A stretch of 8,956 nucleotides of DNA from an uncultured Bacillus sp. (GTDB lineage: Bacteria > Bacillota > Bacilli > Bacillales > DSM-1321), in assembly GCA_934215995.1 (NCBI GenBank), contig CAKQBC010000080.1, positions 1 to 8,956 of the forward strand, read 5' to 3'. This document shows positions 6,994-8,956 of the stretch, in pieces. Position 1 is the first letter of the stretch; each line of letters opens with the position of its first letter. The position numbers were made by a program, and so were the translations under genes. The notes under the pieces were generated by a model. That model was not told where the DNA came from, did no database searches, and worked only from the letters and a program-made list of their open reading frames with translations.

Positions 6994-7060
6994 GGTAATC
7001 GCTTTATTATTATATGCAGTATGTATAATTTGTTTAGGACTCATTGTTGTTTTTAGTTAG
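6956..7060 (+). CDS. small membrane peptide ORF (34 aa)
   Basis: The ORF begins MIYRIKESPKRNK and continues with about 20 hydrophobic residues (ALLLYAVCIICLGLIVVFS) to the stop. This positive-then-hydrophobic order is typical of a single-pass membrane peptide. The ATG at 6956 has no ribosome binding site of its own and lies inside the 24-codon ORF that does have one. Expression would therefore need coupling or frameshifting, or else this is a decayed gene. I do not recognise the family. The organised hydrophobic pattern and the bracketing promoter and terminator argue against pure noise. Confidence 0.35.
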   Translation: MIYRIKESPKRNKVIALLLYAVCIICLGLIVVFS

Positions 7061-7121
7061 TAGCTTTTTATCATTTTTATCCGAAAACAGCTTCTCTTAT
7101 TTAACGTGCTGTATAAATAGG

Positions 7122-7156
7122 AAAACGAGTGCTAAAATGGCACTTGTTTTATCTTT
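7122..7156 (+). terminator. rho-independent terminator after the small membrane ORFs
   Basis: AAAACGAGTGC (7122-7132) pairs along its full length (one G-U) with GCACTTGTTTT (7140-7150) around a 7-base loop, followed by ATCTTT. It closes a transcription unit of about 320 bases that starts near 6834. Confidence 0.8.
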
Positions 7157-7676
7157 CATTGACTGCTAAATATCTTGTTATTATCTTGTTGAAATATATA
7201 CGATTCTTTATGTGTCTTTTTATTTTGTCCCCCAAAAAGGAACCCATTACTTTATAGAAAATGCTGCTCTTTTCTATTTCCTGTATTTGTCGGTCTCATA
7301 ATCGAATAATGTTATATGGCGATGTTCAAAATCAATAAACCTCTACGCTAAGATGCTTTCAGTGTTTAGTACATCGCTTTTCCACCAATAAATATATCCT
7401 TGTGCAGGTATATCCTCTCAACTGAATAACACCTTTCCAGAAATTTGCAGATGCACTCAATTAATGCATATCATCCAGGCAAAAAGTTACTATTTCTACG
7501 ATCTCGTAATCAAGCAATAGATCGCTATCTGTTCTTACGAAGCAATGATTTTTTCATCCCATAAAAGGGAAATACCTATCATTAACATTTTAACTAGATT
7601 TTTCGCATTCCCTTACAGAGTGATGTATGCCTAGAATTATAGACGTAGATTAAATTTTTAGAATTGTTGGAAGGGA
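7157..7676. other. AT-rich intergenic stretch without recognisable genes
   Basis: About 520 bases with stops in all frames and no ORF having both a ribosome binding site and protein-like composition on either strand. I see no tRNA, tandem repeat, CRISPR unit or transposon end. The composition is more AT-rich than the flanking genes, which fits decayed or acquired DNA. Confidence 0.6.
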
Positions 7677-7689
7677 GTTCGAATTTCGA

Positions 7690-7983
7690 ATGAAGCCGAT
7701 TGTCTACAAAAAAGATGTATACAAATTCCTGAAAGATTTTAAAAATTTTTCCTCTTATGACAGCACGGGTCAGAAGGAATACCTTATCATCGAGGATAAT
7801 GTACGTGATGGCCATTGGACTTTGATGTATTATCCTTTGGATAACAAGTGGACCATACACGGAAAAGGAAAAGATTATTGTGATGAAGGGGAAACTGCTT
7901 TGACAAAGAACGAAGTGGAAATGTTCATCTACAAAAACCGAAAGGCGGTAAATAATATTCTCCGAGCTCTAAAAACAGCGTAA
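7690..7983 (+). CDS. hypothetical protein (97 aa)
   Basis: Not a family I recognise. It encodes a 97-residue, lysine-rich protein with no signal peptide or membrane helix. Residues 5-20 and 74-93 look helical, and residues 30-60 look like beta strands rich in aromatics (HWTLMYYPL, NKWTIHG). A single cysteine is at position 64. The frame is supported by a protein-like residue pattern and a strong terminator 5 bases after the stop. An AAGGGAG sequence lies about 12 bases upstream of the ATG, rather far, and no better in-frame start exists. It has no operon partner. The size, compactness and AT-rich surroundings would suit an accessory-gene product, but that is inference and I assign no function. 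Confidence 0.65.
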   Translation: MKPIVYKKDVYKFLKDFKNFSSYDSTGQKEYLIIEDNVRDGHWTLMYYPLDNKWTIHGKGKDYCDEGETALTKNEVEMFIYKNRKAVNNILRALKTA

Positions 7984-7987
7984 TCGT

Positions 7988-8041
7988 GATAACGGAAGCT
8001 GCCGCCCCTGCCAGGCTGGCGGCTTTATCGTTATCATTTTG
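7988..8041 (+). terminator. terminator of the 97-aa ORF
   Basis: GATAACG (7988-7994) pairs with CGTTATC (8029-8035), enclosing a GC-rich inner stem (GCCGCC with GGCGGC). It is followed by ATTTT. The tail is short but the two-part stem is strong. Confidence 0.75.
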
Positions 8042-8364
8042 CTAATCGCAATACAAACCAAAAGGACAGAATTCACTGACGTTTCAGCCCGCAAAAAAAA
8101 GAGTTTAATAAGAACAAGAATAGAAGTAGAAAAAACGCTCTTCTTTTTTCGAGGGCAATGGTTCCAAGGTTTATCACGTTCCACATAAACTGGGATATCC
8201 AAAAAACACTTGTTACTAGGAATGAAGGAATTTGAATCACGAAAATAGGAAAGCCCGCATTCAATGATGCCTGTTTCCGCCGGCAGACGGCTAAAATCCT
8301 GTACCCATACTTCAGCTTGGCTTTCCAAAAAAAATGAACATGCCACGTTTTCCGGCAACAAATA
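8042..8364. other. intergenic stretch with no assignable gene
   Basis: About 320 bases between two convergent genes. Open frames exist on the minus strand (ending near 7969 and 8073), but they lack ribosome binding sites, run across the neighbouring terminator and have a cysteine- and phenylalanine-rich composition unlike real proteins of this genome. Plus-strand frames are broken. A weak hairpin TGCC...GGCA at 8341-8357, with a T-tract on the minus strand (8326-8334), may terminate the upstream minus-strand gene. Confidence 0.5.
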
Positions 8365-8664
8365 TTATCGTTGGGAGTCAATCGAAGAGATCCAATCCAT
8401 GAATTGTCTGTAAGGGTAATACGTTGTCCCGTTCAGCTCTATCTTTGGTGCATCCGGATACTTCTTGAGCAAGTCTTTCATTTCATGCTTATCCAGGTTG
8501 ACATAGTAAGCTAAATCACTTTCTTTTATGAAATAGCTAAATGCATTTCTTTTTTCCTGTTTCCCCATATTCTTCAAACCGTTCCCGATAAAATAACCCA
8601 TGAGTGCCACTCCAAGAGCCAGTACCATCAGGCCGGTCTCCAGGCCATATACTTCTATTTCCAT
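8365..8664 (-). CDS. membrane-anchored protein with excisionase-like DNA-binding domain
   Basis: A 99-residue protein with an N-terminal membrane helix at residues 7-29 (LETGLMVLALGVALMGYFIG). A short basic linker (31-40, KNMGKQEKRN) follows, then a cytoplasmic domain at 45-93. The order of that domain, IKESDLAYYVNLDKHEMKDLL then KIELNGTTYYPYRQFMDWI, resembles the winged helix of excisionase/MerR-like proteins: helix-turn-helix, hairpin, and a final helix ending in W. I recall similar short Bacillus proteins being annotated as DNA-binding proteins. I chose the ATG at 8664 because GGGGG lies 5 bases upstream. An ATG at 8676 and a TTG at 8700 are in frame but lack such a site and would put basic residues before the helix. 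Whether it binds DNA is unproven. It appears monocistronic. Confidence 0.75.
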   Translation of the reverse strand: MEIEVYGLETGLMVLALGVALMGYFIGNGLKNMGKQEKRNAFSYFIKESDLAYYVNLDKHEMKDLLKKYPDAPKIELNGTTYYPYRQFMDWISSIDSQR

Positions 8665-8717
8665 TAGATCCCCCATTCTTGCCGATCTTTTGACCGTCAA
8701 TTGTTATGCTTAAATTC

Positions 8718-8745
8718 ATTTTACTAAAAATGCCAATCATTTGAA
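8718..8745 (-). promoter_or_regulatory. weak candidate promoter for the 99-aa protein gene
   Basis: On the minus strand TTCAAA (8740-8745) and TAAAAT (8718-8723) are 16 bases apart. They match SigA consensus at 4/6 and 5/6 positions. The site is correctly placed between the upstream gene's terminator and the start codon. Confidence 0.3.
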
Positions 8746-8770
8746 GAGAAAACGGTTAAACTCATTCGAA

Positions 8771-8813
8771 ATAAAAACAGCGCAACGATCATCTGTAGAT
8801 CGGCGCGCTGTTT
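8771..8813 (-). terminator. terminator of the DJ-1/PfpI family gene
   Basis: On the minus strand AAACAGCGC pairs with GCGCTGTTT, with an inner GATC/GATC pairing, followed by TTTTTAT. It lies about 40 bases after the stop of the partial gene at the right edge. Confidence 0.9.
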
Positions 8814-8854
8814 CCATCCGAAAACCCTGTATTTCCCCTACTGCGGTTTGCAGT

Positions 8855-8956
8855 TCATTGCTCAAGCAATTTCAAAGATTCCCTGTTGAATGCCGGAAGA
8901 TCATCAGGCTGGCGGCTTGTGACCAAATTGCCGTCCACAACCACTTCTGAATCCTC
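8855..8956 (-). CDS. DJ-1/PfpI family protein (C-terminal fragment, rest off window)
   Basis: Only the last 33 residues are inside the window, in a frame open to the edge. They read EDSEVVVDGNLVTSRQPDDL followed by PAFNRESLKLLEQ and a stop. The segment VVVDGNLVTSR-PDDLPAFNR is the characteristic C-terminal end of the DJ-1/PfpI superfamily, including the Bacillus general stress proteins YfkM and YraA, which are linked to carbonyl or protein-damage stress. The catalytic cysteine region lies outside the window, so activity and which paralogue it is cannot be judged. A terminator follows closely, so it is the last gene of its transcript. Confidence 0.85.
   Translation of the reverse strand, partial: EDSEVVVDGNLVTSRQPDDLPAFNRESLKLLEQ

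Noticed and set aside
7347..7362. Minus strand reads CTGAAAGCATCTTAGC, one base different from a segment near the 3' end of Bacillus 23S rRNA.
   Set aside because: Only 16 bases match and the similarity fades on both sides. With about 500 bases of non-coding DNA, such a match to one rRNA is plausible by chance, so it is not called as an rRNA fragment.
7969..8381. Two overlapping open frames on the minus strand (130 and 102 codons).
   Set aside because: They have no ribosome binding site, cross a convincing plus-strand terminator or overlap the end of the 99-residue gene, and have non-protein-like composition.
8741..8950. Plus-strand open frame of 69 codons.
   Set aside because: It crosses the terminator and is antisense to the DJ-1/PfpI family C-terminus, which is clearly the real gene.
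1..8956. CRISPR arrays, tRNA genes, insertion sequences, attachment sites, toxin-antitoxin pairs or phage genes.
   Set aside because: I looked for direct-repeat arrays, cloverleaf arms, transposase motifs and paired terminal repeats with duplications, and found none beyond the short intergenic repeat at 1741-1790.

Overview
This window comes from the chromosome of a low-to-mid GC Gram-positive of the family Bacillaceae (Bacillus or a close genus). The evidence is strong GGAGG-type ribosome binding sites, a proline T-box leader, many rho-independent terminators, an ECF sigma/DUF4179 anti-sigma pair, and a gene set matching the B. subtilis yqjM-proI-yqjP-yqjQ neighbourhood. The species cannot be named from the sequence alone.

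Layout. Bases 1-1611 (minus strand): an ECF sigma factor followed, with a 29-base overlap, by its membrane-bound DUF4179 anti-sigma factor, which runs off the left edge. Bases 1741-1790 hold a short, internally deleted copy of what looks like a common Bacillaceae intergenic repeat. Bases 1793-4233 (minus strand) are a compact operon with promoter and terminator: yqjP (metallo-beta-lactamase-fold hydrolase), yqjQ (short-chain dehydrogenase, TTG start) and a small lipoprotein. A perfect 7+7 inverted repeat lies in its 5' leader and could be an operator.

Bases 4285-5596 (plus strand): proI (pyrroline-5-carboxylate reductase, last step of proline synthesis) behind a complete T-box leader whose specifier codon reads CCU (Pro), so the leader and the enzyme agree. 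Bases 5649-6665 (plus strand): yqjM/namA, an Old Yellow Enzyme with all characteristic active-site residues. 

Bases 6666-8364 are sparse and AT-rich. They contain a good SigA-type promoter, two overlapping tiny ORFs in different frames encoding hydrophobic peptides (possibly one small membrane protein split by a frameshift), a terminator, about 0.5 kb with no recognisable content, and an unrecognised 97-residue protein gene with its own terminator. Bases 8365-8956 (minus strand) hold a 99-residue protein joining one membrane helix to an excisionase-like DNA-binding domain, and the C-terminal end of a DJ-1/PfpI family protein.

Most of the window is ordinary Bacillaceae core genome. I see no convincing new multi-gene defence, mobile or biosynthetic system. 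The most original items are the small transcription unit at 6799-7156 and the membrane-tethered DNA-binding protein.
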